This document shows, in pieces, positions 1 to 7,929 of a DNA stretch of 24,564 bases. The stretch is from NCBI GenBank assembly GCA_002327925.1, contig DCVA01000054.1:745-25308 (forward strand). The letters are read 5' to 3'. The stretch comes from Anaerolineales bacterium UBA2200 (lineage in GTDB: Bacteria > Chloroflexota > Anaerolineae > UBA2200). The position numbers and the translations under genes are program-made. Below the pieces are notes generated by a model. It made no database searches. It saw nothing but the letters and a program-made list of their open reading frames with translations, and was not told where the DNA came from. Position 1 is the stretch's first letter. Every line of letters starts with the position of its first letter.

Positions 1-1845
1 GGTGGCACAGCGAACTACTGTGGGAGCGGGCTGCTACAGGTGGGGTACAAGCAGCAAAACAACGGGGTGGTGCGGTTTGACGTGAGCAGCATTCCGGCGG
101 GTGCAGAGGTGATCAGCGCGACGCTGGAGTTGTACGGAGCCGGCTGGGGCGAGGTGAACATCGGGGTGGAGGCGTACTATATCACGCGGACCGTGTCGAT
201 ATGCGAGGCGACATGGGGCCTGGCGAGTGCGGGGAACCCGTGGGGTACGGGTGGGTGCAACAACGTAACGACGGACCGGCGGCCGTGGCCGGAGAGTGTG
301 GTGAACACGTCCGGGCCTGGCAGGTGGTACGTGTGGCCGTTGACGCAGGTGGCACAGGGGTGGGTGAGCGGAGGGTTGGCGAACAACGGGGTATTACTGC
401 GCGGGTCATCGGCTGAGCTAGCTTACCAGTTCAGTTTTGCGAGTGCAGAGAACGGGACAGTGGCATGGCGGCCGAAAATGGTGGTGCTGTATCGCAGTGG
501 GGTTGCTCCGACTGAGGCGCCGACGTCCACGCCGACGCCGACACCTACGGTGACGATGACGCCGGCCATGTCGTACACGCCGACTGCGACGCCGACACAG
601 ACTCTCTTGCCAACGTACACACCCACCGCGCTTGCCACTGCTACGACAGCGCCTAATGCTGCGATCACCGTCACTTTGCAGCAGGGACTTGATGGCTATT
701 CGGGGGCGGAAGATACCTACATGTATCGCTATGCTCCGGACGTGCGCTACACCACTGATTCTGTGCTCAGGGTCGGGACGAAACAACAATACGCGTCCCT
801 GCTTCGTTTCGATCTCTCGTCCATCCCCACAGAGGCGGTTGTGGTTCGTGCTGCTCTCCAGTTGTACGGTGCGGGATGGGGAGGAATCAATGTAGGCATG
901 GGGGCACATGTCATTTCGCGCACGGTCACTGTCGGCGAGGTCACCTGGAATCGCGCACAGGAGGCAAATCGGTGGGGGGAGGCGGGCTGCACGAGCACGG
1001 TGACGGATCGGCGCGGCCTCTACGAGAGCCCGGTGATGACCAGCGGCACAGGCAAGTGGTACAGCTTCCCGGTTTCCTCCGCCGTACAGCAATGGGTCGA
1101 TGGAACTCTGGCCAACAATGGTCTGCTGTTGCGGGCCACACTGCTCCATTACACGACCACATTCAGCTTTGCCAGCAGCGAGACGGGGACCATCGCCAAC
1201 CGTCCGCGGCTGGTGGTAACTTACTACTTGCCCGCCGGCGCGCCGCCTGCACCTTCACTGGTCATCGGGCACACCACAGACATTCACGTCGGGGGCCTCG
1301 CCGAGGCAGGATTGGTCGCCAGCACATTGCAGTCCGTGAGCCAGCAGGCACAGGTGCTCGTCGACACGGGCGACTGCACTGAGGATGGCACCGATGCTCA
1401 GAGCATTGCCTTCTGGGAACTGGTGGCTGCGAATACCACCATCCCGTGGCGGGTCACCCCGGGGAACCATGATGTTCCTGTCACCTTTGCGGCATACATC
1501 GGACCCATGGAGTGGTCGTATGATGTGGGGGGATACAGGTTGATAGGCATAGACTTTGAGGATATCGACTACACAACCCTCGACCAGGCCCTTACCACAG
1601 AGAAGATATGCATTGTGTTCGGTCATATACCCCTGAGCTACTATAGCCCAGAGAACCAGGCGGCACTCCGCCGGAGATTCGACGACTACGACGTGCCACT
1701 CTACGTGGCCGGCCACACGCATCAGGATTCGCTGACAACCGACCCGGAAACGGGCACTCAGTTGCTGGTTGGCCATTCTGGCAGCTTTGGCAGCTACCGG
1801 ATCATCACGATGCAAGATTCCACTGTGTCGGTCGCTTTCCATTGA
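1..1845 (+). CDS. DNRLRE-DNRLRE-metallophosphoesterase protein, 5' partial
   Basis: The frame is open from base 1, so the N-terminus lies outside the window; the internal ATG at 40 falls inside a module and is not the start. The visible 614 residues hold DNRLRE module 1 (about 1-165, missing its first strands), a Thr/Pro linker (about 168-218), DNRLRE module 2 (about 220-412) and a calcineurin-like phosphoesterase (about 420-614). The phosphoesterase shows all five family motifs in order: TDIH, GDCTEDG, GNHD, FGH and GHTH, so a dinuclear metal site is probably intact. DNRLRE modules are beta-sandwich, CBM96-like domains of secreted proteins. By analogy with the similar protein at 3771-6257, an N-terminal membrane anchor is expected upstream. 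The next gene follows after 22 bases, probably in one transcript. The substrate cannot be told from sequence; a phosphodiester or phosphomonoester outside the membrane is the inference. Codons in the first ~500 bases differ from the rest. Confidence 0.88.
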   Translation, partial: GGTANYCGSGLLQVGYKQQNNGVVRFDVSSIPAGAEVISATLELYGAGWGEVNIGVEAYYITRTVSICEATWGLASAGNPWGTGGCNNVTTDRRPWPESVVNTSGPGRWYVWPLTQVAQGWVSGGLANNGVLLRGSSAELAYQFSFASAENGTVAWRPKMVVLYRSGVAPTEAPTSTPTPTPTVTMTPAMSYTPTATPTQTLLPTYTPTALATATTAPNAAITVTLQQGLDGYSGAEDTYMYRYAPDVRYTTDSVLRVGTKQQYASLLRFDLSSIPTEAVVVRAALQLYGAGWGGINVGMGAHVISRTVTVGEVTWNRAQEANRWGEAGCTSTVTDRRGLYESPVMTSGTGKWYSFPVSSAVQQWVDGTLANNGLLLRATLLHYTTTFSFASSETGTIANRPRLVVTYYLPAGAPPAPSLVIGHTTDIHVGGLAEAGLVASTLQSVSQQAQVLVDTGDCTEDGTDAQSIAFWELVAANTTIPWRVTPGNHDVPVTFAAYIGPMEWSYDVGGYRLIGIDFEDIDYTTLDQALTTEKICIVFGHIPLSYYSPENQAALRRRFDDYDVPLYVAGHTHQDSLTTDPETGTQLLVGHSGSFGSYRIITMQDSTVSVAFH

Positions 1846-1867
1846 GGCAATGCGGAGGGTACGGTCG

Positions 1868-3586
1868 ATGAAAAAGGTACTTGTGACTCTGCTGGGAGCA
1901 GCGTGCCTTCTGGTGGTCGGGTTTTGGCTCTACCGGACCTTCGTCGGACCGGATGCTGCCGTAGCGCCCGGCTGGTGGCGGGGCGAGGAGGCCCCCGGGC
2001 CGACAGAACCGGCTACGGCGGTCGCGCCAGGGCCGGCAACCTTGGGACAGTACGAGATGCCTGTCTATTCGGCGGGGGTCGGTCCCAGTGTGAACAGTAT
2101 ACGATTGCTTACCCCTCCCATCATAGACGGGCTTTCGGGGGATTGGCCCTTTGGCAATACCATCGACCTGAGCAGAGCGACCGCCTATTCGTTCTCGGGC
2201 GTGATCGATAGTCCCGCTGACCTCAGCGCGGTCATTCGGAGCGGGTGGGATGAGCAGTGGCTCTATCTACTCATAGAGGTCAGCGACGACCGTATCGTCG
2301 CCGACAGCATTGATGTGTGGCGCGACGATGGTGTGGAGATCGGTCTCGATGGGTTGCACGACCAGACTGCCTGGGGATGGGACGATCACCAGTACACTCT
2401 CGTTGTAGATGGCCGGATGACTGACCGCAGCGTGGCAACTCAAAAGCTTGCCGCAGCAGTGCTGCAGTATCAGGGCGGCTACAATATCGAGGTTGGCATT
2501 CCCATTGCGCAGTTGATCCCGGGGAGCCCGATTTCGGGCACAGTGGTTGGCCTCACCATTGGGCTTCACGATGACGATGATGGCGGCAACTGGGACGGCT
2601 ATCTGATCTGGCAGGGTACGAACACCAGCAGTGTGCCAGAGGAATTCGGGAGCCTGACCTTTGTGGAACGCGCTGAAGATCGCCTGATTGCACTGGAGGC
2701 GCGAATTGCCAAGTTGGAGGCCGAGATAGGCGAGTTGCTGGTGGCGCTATCGAATTTCGCGCCTCTGTCCCAGAGCACCCTGGGTGCGCCTGTTGCGGCT
2801 GCAGGCACCGTGCCGACCACCATGCCGGATCCTGGTGAGATGCCGACAGCGACTGCTGTGGCCGCAACCGGGACGGTAACGATTGCCGCGGGTTCAACCA
2901 TTGTTCCCTCGCCGGTAGAAGAGTATACCCGGACGCCGGAGGCTATGCCTGCCATCACACCCACTCCAATCCGGTCGACTGAGACCATCCTTACCCTTCA
3001 GCAGGGCGTCGGCGGCTACGCTGGCTGTGAGGACACGTACATCGATCAGGGCTCTCCGACCGCCAGCTTTTGCACAGAAGAGAGGATCAAAGTAGGCGCC
3101 GGCCAGGCATCCGCGGGGATCCTGCGGTTTGACCTGACCAGCATTCCTCGAAACGCCGTGGTGACGGCGGCGATACTGCAGGTCTTTGCCTCAGAGTGGG
3201 GCGGTTCGGACTCGCTCCTGGGTGTGAGCCCCATTTTGCGCTCGACGAGTTCCTGCGAGGCCACCTGGGATCAAGCTGGGTCAGGCAACCTGTGGGCAGA
3301 GGCGGGGTGCAACAACACCACGACTGATCGCCGTGGCACTGCGGAGAGCACGGTGAGAACAAACGGCGTCAGACGATGGTACGAGTTCACCGTGGCAGAG
3401 GTGGTCCAGGGATGGGTTGATGGCAGCCTGTCCAACAACGGCTTACTGTTGCGGACCACCGAGACGAATCTGGGGGAAGGCTTTGCCTTCTCGAGCGCCC
3501 AGGCCGGTGACCCCAGCCTGCGTCCACGGTTGGTGATTACTTACAACGTGCCGGAAGCAGTGCGAACCCCGGCCACAACACCGTGA
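1868..3586 (+). CDS. Membrane-anchored CBM9-like / coiled-coil / DNRLRE protein
   Basis: I chose the ATG at 1868 because GGAGGG (1854-1859) lies 8 bases upstream and the product begins MKKVLVTLLG, a typical signal-anchor start. An in-frame ATG at 1769 would overlap the previous gene by 77 bases. The 572 residues hold one hydrophobic N-terminal segment (about 2-20) and a CBM9/DOMON-like domain (about 80-262) with the usual IDG..GDW opening, WDEQWLYLLIEVSDD and DDGVEIGLD signatures. A short Glu/Ala/Leu heptad coiled coil follows (about 264-295), then a Thr/Pro linker and one DNRLRE module (about 371-560) with the W-A-x-x-G-C loop. CBM9-like domains usually bind sugars or sit in extracellular enzymes; no catalytic domain is visible here. 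The coiled coil suggests oligomerisation. The protein is probably co-transcribed with the preceding phosphoesterase gene. Confidence 0.88.
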   Translation: MKKVLVTLLGAACLLVVGFWLYRTFVGPDAAVAPGWWRGEEAPGPTEPATAVAPGPATLGQYEMPVYSAGVGPSVNSIRLLTPPIIDGLSGDWPFGNTIDLSRATAYSFSGVIDSPADLSAVIRSGWDEQWLYLLIEVSDDRIVADSIDVWRDDGVEIGLDGLHDQTAWGWDDHQYTLVVDGRMTDRSVATQKLAAAVLQYQGGYNIEVGIPIAQLIPGSPISGTVVGLTIGLHDDDDGGNWDGYLIWQGTNTSSVPEEFGSLTFVERAEDRLIALEARIAKLEAEIGELLVALSNFAPLSQSTLGAPVAAAGTVPTTMPDPGEMPTATAVAATGTVTIAAGSTIVPSPVEEYTRTPEAMPAITPTPIRSTETILTLQQGVGGYAGCEDTYIDQGSPTASFCTEERIKVGAGQASAGILRFDLTSIPRNAVVTAAILQVFASEWGGSDSLLGVSPILRSTSSCEATWDQAGSGNLWAEAGCNNTTTDRRGTAESTVRTNGVRRWYEFTVAEVVQGWVDGSLSNNGLLLRTTETNLGEGFAFSSAQAGDPSLRPRLVITYNVPEAVRTPATTP

Positions 3587-3589
3587 CGC

Positions 3590-3613
3590 GTCATCCAACA
3601 GGTCACGGATGAC
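3590..3613 (+). terminator. Possible weak hairpin after the CBM9/DNRLRE gene
   Basis: GTCATCC (3590-3596) and GGATGAC (3607-3613) form a perfect 7-bp inverted repeat just after the stop codon, with a 10-base loop. No T-tract follows, so a factor-independent terminator is only weakly supported. The 184-base gap otherwise holds only the promoter-like element at 3736. Confidence 0.22.
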
Positions 3614-3735
3614 TGCCCCTGCAAGGCGCGATGCCATGTCAGCCGGCGTGTAGGGTGATACTCTTCAACCGTTCGGCGCCCGCGATGATGGCCCCGCTAC
3701 GTTGCCCGATGGTCGACACGGAGCCGAACCAAAAG

Positions 3736-3744
3736 TGCTACAAT
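3736..3744 (+). promoter_or_regulatory. Extended -10 promoter
   Basis: TG-C-TACAAT is a good extended -10 element. A -35-like TCGACA at 3713-3718 is 20 bases upstream, which is too far to be ideal, but extended -10 promoters tolerate a weak -35. Transcription would start near 3751, shortly before the Shine-Dalgarno GGAGA (3756-3760) and the TTG start at 3771. Confidence 0.45.
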
Positions 3745-3770
3745 ACTGTGAACGTGGAGACTAACTTCAA

Positions 3771-6257
3771 TTGAACCTGCATGTCATCGCTTCTAGAACA
3801 CACAAGCGCGGCTGGCGCGTGGGGTTGGCCTTGTCGCTTGTCTTTCTCCTGTTTGCCGTCTCGTCGGCCTACGGATGGTGTCTTGCCGTAGCACAACCAG
3901 GCCTCGAGCCAGAACACCTGGACGGCCAGGGGGCAACTCAGCAGGGTCATGTCGCCTATGTTCCGTTTGCGGCGAGGCATGGCAATGTCGAGGCAATACC
4001 ACCTCGTCCCTCAGAGCCGACGGCTACTGCTACAGAGACACCCGCGCCAAGCGCTACCCATACGGCCACAGAGACTCCCACCGCGTCCTGCACGCCGAGC
4101 AGCACCGCCACCGTGACAGTCACTCCTACACCCGACCCGACATCAACGCCTAGCCCCACTGCCAGCAGTACACGGACCGCAAGCCCGACCCTTGTGCCGT
4201 CTCCGACTCCATCAGTCTCGCCAACGGCGACCAGCAGCTCGACACCTACGCCAAGGCCGCCTGTAGCCGTTGTTCTGCAGCAGGCAGTCGGTGGCTACAG
4301 GGGTGCTGAGGACACAAGTATGTACGAGTACGACACAGAGAACAGGGGACTCTATGCGAGCGATCCCCTGGGAGTAGGCGATAAGCAGAGGCTTGCCTCG
4401 GTCCTTCGCTTTGACCTGCCTTTCATCCCGCCAGAAGCCACGATCACTTCGGCGACGCTCGAGCTCTATGCAGTTGGCTGGAGCAGCCCGAATGCCATCC
4501 TCACGATTGGCTGTTACGCGATCACGCGTACGACCTCCCTGAATGAGCTGACCTGGACATTGGCTCAGGCAGGTAACCCCTGGGGCACGCCGGGGTGCAA
4601 CGACCCCTTCACGGATTGCCGTGCCAAACCCGAAAGCAGCCAGCGAGCGACCGAAATTGGCCGGTGGTACACATTCAGCGTCGCTTCACTGGTGCAGGGA
4701 TGGGTGGATGGTTCGGTTCCGAACAACGGGCTCTTGCTGCGCTCGAACTTGGACCCGTTGACCGCCCACATCTTTTTCTTTGCCAGTGCAGAACACTTCG
4801 ACCCGGCTCAGCGACCCAGGCTGGCGGTAACCTACCGCTTTGATGATCTCCCTGTGCCAAGCCAGACATCGACGGCGACACCCACAGCCACAGCATCGGT
4901 GACGAGGACGCCTACGACTGGGCCCGGAGCTGAGCATACGATCACCATCCAGCAGGGTACCTACCTGGGCAGTGAGGACACATACCTTTACAAGTACGCG
5001 CCCACTGCCAACTACTGCCTGAGCGATACCCTCATGGCAGGCTTCCGGCAGCAGTATGTCTCGCTGCTGCGTTTTGATGTCTCCGGCGTCCCCAGGGATG
5101 CAACGGTGACCCGGGCCAGCCTGCAGGTTTATGCTACCGGGTGGAGTGGCCAGGACGGCACCATTGGCACCTATGTGATTTCTCGGACAGTGAGCCTGTG
5201 CGACTCGAACTGGTATCAGGCCCGAGCCGGGGATCCATGGGGTGCGGAAGGCTGCAGCGACACTGATTCCGACAGAAGTGGTCTGCTGTCCAGCACTGCC
5301 AGGACGAGCGGTGTCTCACGCTGGTACGGTTTCGATGTCACCCGGGCTGTGCAGTCCTGGGTGGGGGAAACGCGGCCGAACAACGGCGTGCTGCTCAGCA
5401 CGACCTATGCCTCCTTCACCGGGACTTTCCGTTTCGCCAGTGCACAGCACAGCGACGTTGGGCTGCGCCCCAAGTTGGTGGTTTCATACGTGGTGGGGCT
5501 TCCCACCCCGACGCCTCGAGCAGAACCCTATCTCATCATCGGCCACATTACCGATGACCACGTTGGCAGGAACGTTGTTTGCTCCTCGCTGTTGCAGGAC
5601 TTTGCCGGCCTGATCAGCCAGCAGGCGGACGTGCTGGTTGACACAGGCGACTGCACGGAAAACGGCACTGAAGAAGAGACCATCGAGTACCGCGACCATA
5701 TGCGCGGCAACATGACGATCCCGTGGATGGCAGTGCCAGGAAACCACGATACCCCCGACGTCTTTCAGTGGCATATAGGACCGCTGAACTGGTGGTGGGA
5801 TGTTGGTGGATACCGTCTTATCGGTATCGATAGCGAGGCCATCAACCGTGACCCGTATGATCCGAGAGCCATGAACGCCCTGGATGCGGCGCTGACAACA
5901 GACAGACCCTGCATCGTGTTTGGCCATTTTCCTCTGGACTCGGAGGGTTACAGTGAGGAGACGAATCGCAAGCTCCGGCAACGTTTTTCGGCCTATCGTG
6001 TCCTGCTATACGTTTCCGGTCACTGGCACGTCGATTCTTTCACCACTGACCCAACTACGGGCACCAAGCTGCTGGTCGGGCACTGGACGTGCGGAAACCA
6101 CTATCGACTGATCCGGCTTCAGGGCACCAGGGTTGAGGTCGAGCAGAAGACGCTTAGTGGTACCAACCTTGGGGAGTGCGGCGTATCTATGGAAGGGCAA
6201 TACCCGTCTTGGATAGAGAGGATAGGTAATGCAGTGCTTGAAACCGACCTCGCCTGA
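3771..6257 (+). CDS. Secreted/anchored DNRLRE-DNRLRE-metallophosphoesterase
   Basis: The TTG start at 3771 is supported by GGAGA 10 bases upstream and by the N-terminus it gives: a basic stretch (RTHKRGWR) then a hydrophobic segment (about 16-36) ending near AYGWCLA, i.e. a signal peptide or anchor. The 828 residues continue with a long Thr/Pro/Ser linker (about 80-163), DNRLRE module 1 (about 166-357), a short Thr/Pro linker, DNRLRE module 2 (about 389-577) and a phosphoesterase (about 587-828). The phosphoesterase motifs are TDDH, GDCTENG, GNHD, FGH and GHWH, all five present. The layout matches the truncated gene at 1-1845, so the two are paralogues from duplication of the whole architecture. 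Export is supported by the leader and linkers. Adhesion of the DNRLRE modules to a polysaccharide or to the cell surface is inference, and the phosphoesterase substrate is unknown. Confidence 0.9.
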   Translation: MNLHVIASRTHKRGWRVGLALSLVFLLFAVSSAYGWCLAVAQPGLEPEHLDGQGATQQGHVAYVPFAARHGNVEAIPPRPSEPTATATETPAPSATHTATETPTASCTPSSTATVTVTPTPDPTSTPSPTASSTRTASPTLVPSPTPSVSPTATSSSTPTPRPPVAVVLQQAVGGYRGAEDTSMYEYDTENRGLYASDPLGVGDKQRLASVLRFDLPFIPPEATITSATLELYAVGWSSPNAILTIGCYAITRTTSLNELTWTLAQAGNPWGTPGCNDPFTDCRAKPESSQRATEIGRWYTFSVASLVQGWVDGSVPNNGLLLRSNLDPLTAHIFFFASAEHFDPAQRPRLAVTYRFDDLPVPSQTSTATPTATASVTRTPTTGPGAEHTITIQQGTYLGSEDTYLYKYAPTANYCLSDTLMAGFRQQYVSLLRFDVSGVPRDATVTRASLQVYATGWSGQDGTIGTYVISRTVSLCDSNWYQARAGDPWGAEGCSDTDSDRSGLLSSTARTSGVSRWYGFDVTRAVQSWVGETRPNNGVLLSTTYASFTGTFRFASAQHSDVGLRPKLVVSYVVGLPTPTPRAEPYLIIGHITDDHVGRNVVCSSLLQDFAGLISQQADVLVDTGDCTENGTEEETIEYRDHMRGNMTIPWMAVPGNHDTPDVFQWHIGPLNWWWDVGGYRLIGIDSEAINRDPYDPRAMNALDAALTTDRPCIVFGHFPLDSEGYSEETNRKLRQRFSAYRVLLYVSGHWHVDSFTTDPTTGTKLLVGHWTCGNHYRLIRLQGTRVEVEQKTLSGTNLGECGVSMEGQYPSWIERIGNAVLETDLA

Positions 6258-6324
6258 GGATCGTGGGGGGTGCCGGTTGTCGGGCATGATTGGCCGTCCG
6301 TGTGTACCGGTGGTCTGCAGAAAG

Positions 6325-6351
6325 CCCTCCGCGCGGGAGGGTGACAGGAGG
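6325..6351 (+). promoter_or_regulatory. Hairpin beside, and able to compete for, the Shine-Dalgarno site
   Basis: CCCTCC (6325-6330) and GGAGGG (6336-6341) form a 6-bp GC stem with loop GCGCG. The Shine-Dalgarno AGGAGG of the next gene lies at 6346-6351. CCTCC could pair with either GGAGG copy, giving two alternative folds, one with the ribosome site hidden. The pairing is seen in sequence; a regulatory role is speculative. Confidence 0.3.
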
Positions 6352-6359
6352 AAAGACCG

Positions 6360-7859
6360 ATGAGCGAGAATACTTCTGCACCGAATCGTCGCGTTGGCGC
6401 ATGGAAGCACCCAGTGACCTTTGGCATTGCTGTGGTGCTGCTTCTCTCGCTGATCTTGAACGCGGCCGGGCAGGCGGGCCCTGCTGGCGCAACACGAGAG
6501 GTCTCTGCAGCGAGCGTGCCCACTACCCTGATCTTTCAGGACAACGTCTTCCCAGACATCTTTTACCAGGGTGCTGCGGACACATACATATCATTGTATG
6601 AGCCCAATACCGCTTATGGCACGTCTGTAACAATGCACATCCACCCCAATGTCTCGGGGAGGGAGCGTGGACTTGTCAAGTTCGATATCTCGCGCATCCC
6701 CGCCAATGCGACAGTGATCGAGGCCTCGCTGTACCTGTACGCCTGGTACTGGACTCAGCCGTTTCCACTCAGTATCAGCGCCTACAAGGTGAAGAAGCAC
6801 TGGAATGAGGCTGACGCGACCTGGAATCGCGCCACTTCGACCGAGTTCTGGAATTCACCCGGTTGCAGCAATCCGGAGTACGATTATGATCCGGCCTCCG
6901 TTGTGACCACCGAGGTGAAGAACAGCCGCGAATTCTTCAAGTGGAATCTCGCAGCGATGACTCAGCAGTGGGTTAGTGTCCCCGCCTCAAACGAAGGGGT
7001 GCTACTGGTCGCCAACGGCCTGAGTGTGCAGTATCAGTTCCGGACCTCCGAGTATGCCTCATACACGATTCGACCCTACCTTGTGGTAACGTACGTGGCC
7101 GACGTGCCAACCCCAACTCTAACTCGGACATCGACACGCACCGCGACTGCAACGCCAACTCGGACGCCGACCGTGACTCCCACATCCCAGTACTCTCCCA
7201 CGCCTACATCGACGCCCACTCGGACAGCGACTCCAACGCTGGTCCCGACGGCCACCCCTGTACCCCCACCAGTGCACAGCGTTTTCCAGCAGGGGCTGTA
7301 TCCGTCGGAGGGCTACAGTGGGGCGAGCGATACCTTCATCAGTCTCTATCGACCGGATTCGTCCTGGGGTGGGGAAGATAGTGTCCGCGTGAATGGACGC
7401 GACGATGGCTCTGAGAGGACGCTCGTGCGATTCAATCTGGATGGCTATATTCCGGTCGATGCCCAGGTTTCCAGCGCCAAGCTGTCGCTATTTGCCTGGT
7501 CGCGTCGGACTCTGTTTGGGATGCGCATTTCTGCCTACCCCGTGGTGCGTGGATGGGGCGAGTACACTGCTACCTGGAACCAGGCCGGTGCGGGCGATCC
7601 ATGGGCCGTGGCTGGCTGCGACGGGATTGGCAGTGACAGACTTGTTGACTACCTGAGCTCCAGATTCGTCTATTTCACCAACCGTTTCTATGAGTGGGAT
7701 ATCACCCCCCTGGTTCGACGGTGGGTGAGCGATCCAGGCAGCAATCAAGGGATCCTTCTGTTCGGGCGGGATGTCGATCAGGAGATTCGATTCCGCTCAT
7801 CGGAGTGGATCATCGCTGAACAACGCCCTTCGCTTGCCGTAATCTATACCACACCCTAG
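6360..7859 (+). CDS. Exported tandem-DNRLRE protein without a catalytic domain
   Basis: ATG at 6360 follows AGGAGG (6346-6351) at 8 bases. The 499 residues start with a polar stretch and one hydrophobic segment (about 20-38, VTFGIAVVLLLSLILNAAG), then an Ala/Gly region that could be a cleavage site. DNRLRE module 1 (about 57-245), a Thr/Pro linker (about 247-305) and DNRLRE module 2 (about 309-499) follow. The modules are more divergent than those in the three preceding genes: module 1 reads F-W-N-S-P-G-C and module 2 P-W-A-V-A-G-C in the shared loop. There is no phosphoesterase or other enzyme domain, so a structural or binding role on the cell surface is likely. It ends the plus-strand DNRLRE block and is followed after 21 bases by a strong palindromic terminator. 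Confidence 0.88.
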   Translation: MSENTSAPNRRVGAWKHPVTFGIAVVLLLSLILNAAGQAGPAGATREVSAASVPTTLIFQDNVFPDIFYQGAADTYISLYEPNTAYGTSVTMHIHPNVSGRERGLVKFDISRIPANATVIEASLYLYAWYWTQPFPLSISAYKVKKHWNEADATWNRATSTEFWNSPGCSNPEYDYDPASVVTTEVKNSREFFKWNLAAMTQQWVSVPASNEGVLLVANGLSVQYQFRTSEYASYTIRPYLVVTYVADVPTPTLTRTSTRTATATPTRTPTVTPTSQYSPTPTSTPTRTATPTLVPTATPVPPPVHSVFQQGLYPSEGYSGASDTFISLYRPDSSWGGEDSVRVNGRDDGSERTLVRFNLDGYIPVDAQVSSAKLSLFAWSRRTLFGMRISAYPVVRGWGEYTATWNQAGAGDPWAVAGCDGIGSDRLVDYLSSRFVYFTNRFYEWDITPLVRRWVSDPGSNQGILLFGRDVDQEIRFRSSEWIIAEQRPSLAVIYTTP

Positions 7860-7880
7860 TCCCGGGCAGGTCACAGACAC

Positions 7881-7920
7881 AAGGCGCTGCAGAAGCTTCT
7901 GCAGCGCCTTGTTGCGTTTT
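7881..7920. terminator. Perfect 30-bp palindrome, convergent terminator
   Basis: Positions 7881-7910 are a perfect palindrome with half-site AAGGCGCTGCAGAAG and no unpaired centre, followed on the plus strand by GTTGCGTTTT. It sits between two convergent genes, ending at 7859 (+) and 7930 (-). It is a good intrinsic terminator for the plus strand. For the minus strand the stem is present but no T-tract follows. Confidence 0.8.
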
Positions 7921-7929
7921 GGAGCAGGG

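Noticed and set aside
418..1842. Long minus-strand ORFs (418-1149 and 1255-1842) opposite the first gene.
   Set aside because: They run antisense to clear DNRLRE and phosphoesterase coding sequence, have no recognisable domains and high Arg/His/Pro composition, and arise from GC-rich codon structure.
3443..3637. Short minus-strand ORF crossing the gap after the CBM9/DNRLRE gene.
   Set aside because: It is mostly antisense to a DNRLRE module, with no ribosome site or domain.
7120..7260. Repetitive ACGCC/ACTCC-rich DNA considered as a tandem repeat or CRISPR-like array; similar stretches at 500-640, 4010-4260 and 11300-11760.
   Set aside because: The repetition is imperfect and in frame, and encodes Thr/Pro linkers; there are no constant repeats with unique spacers.
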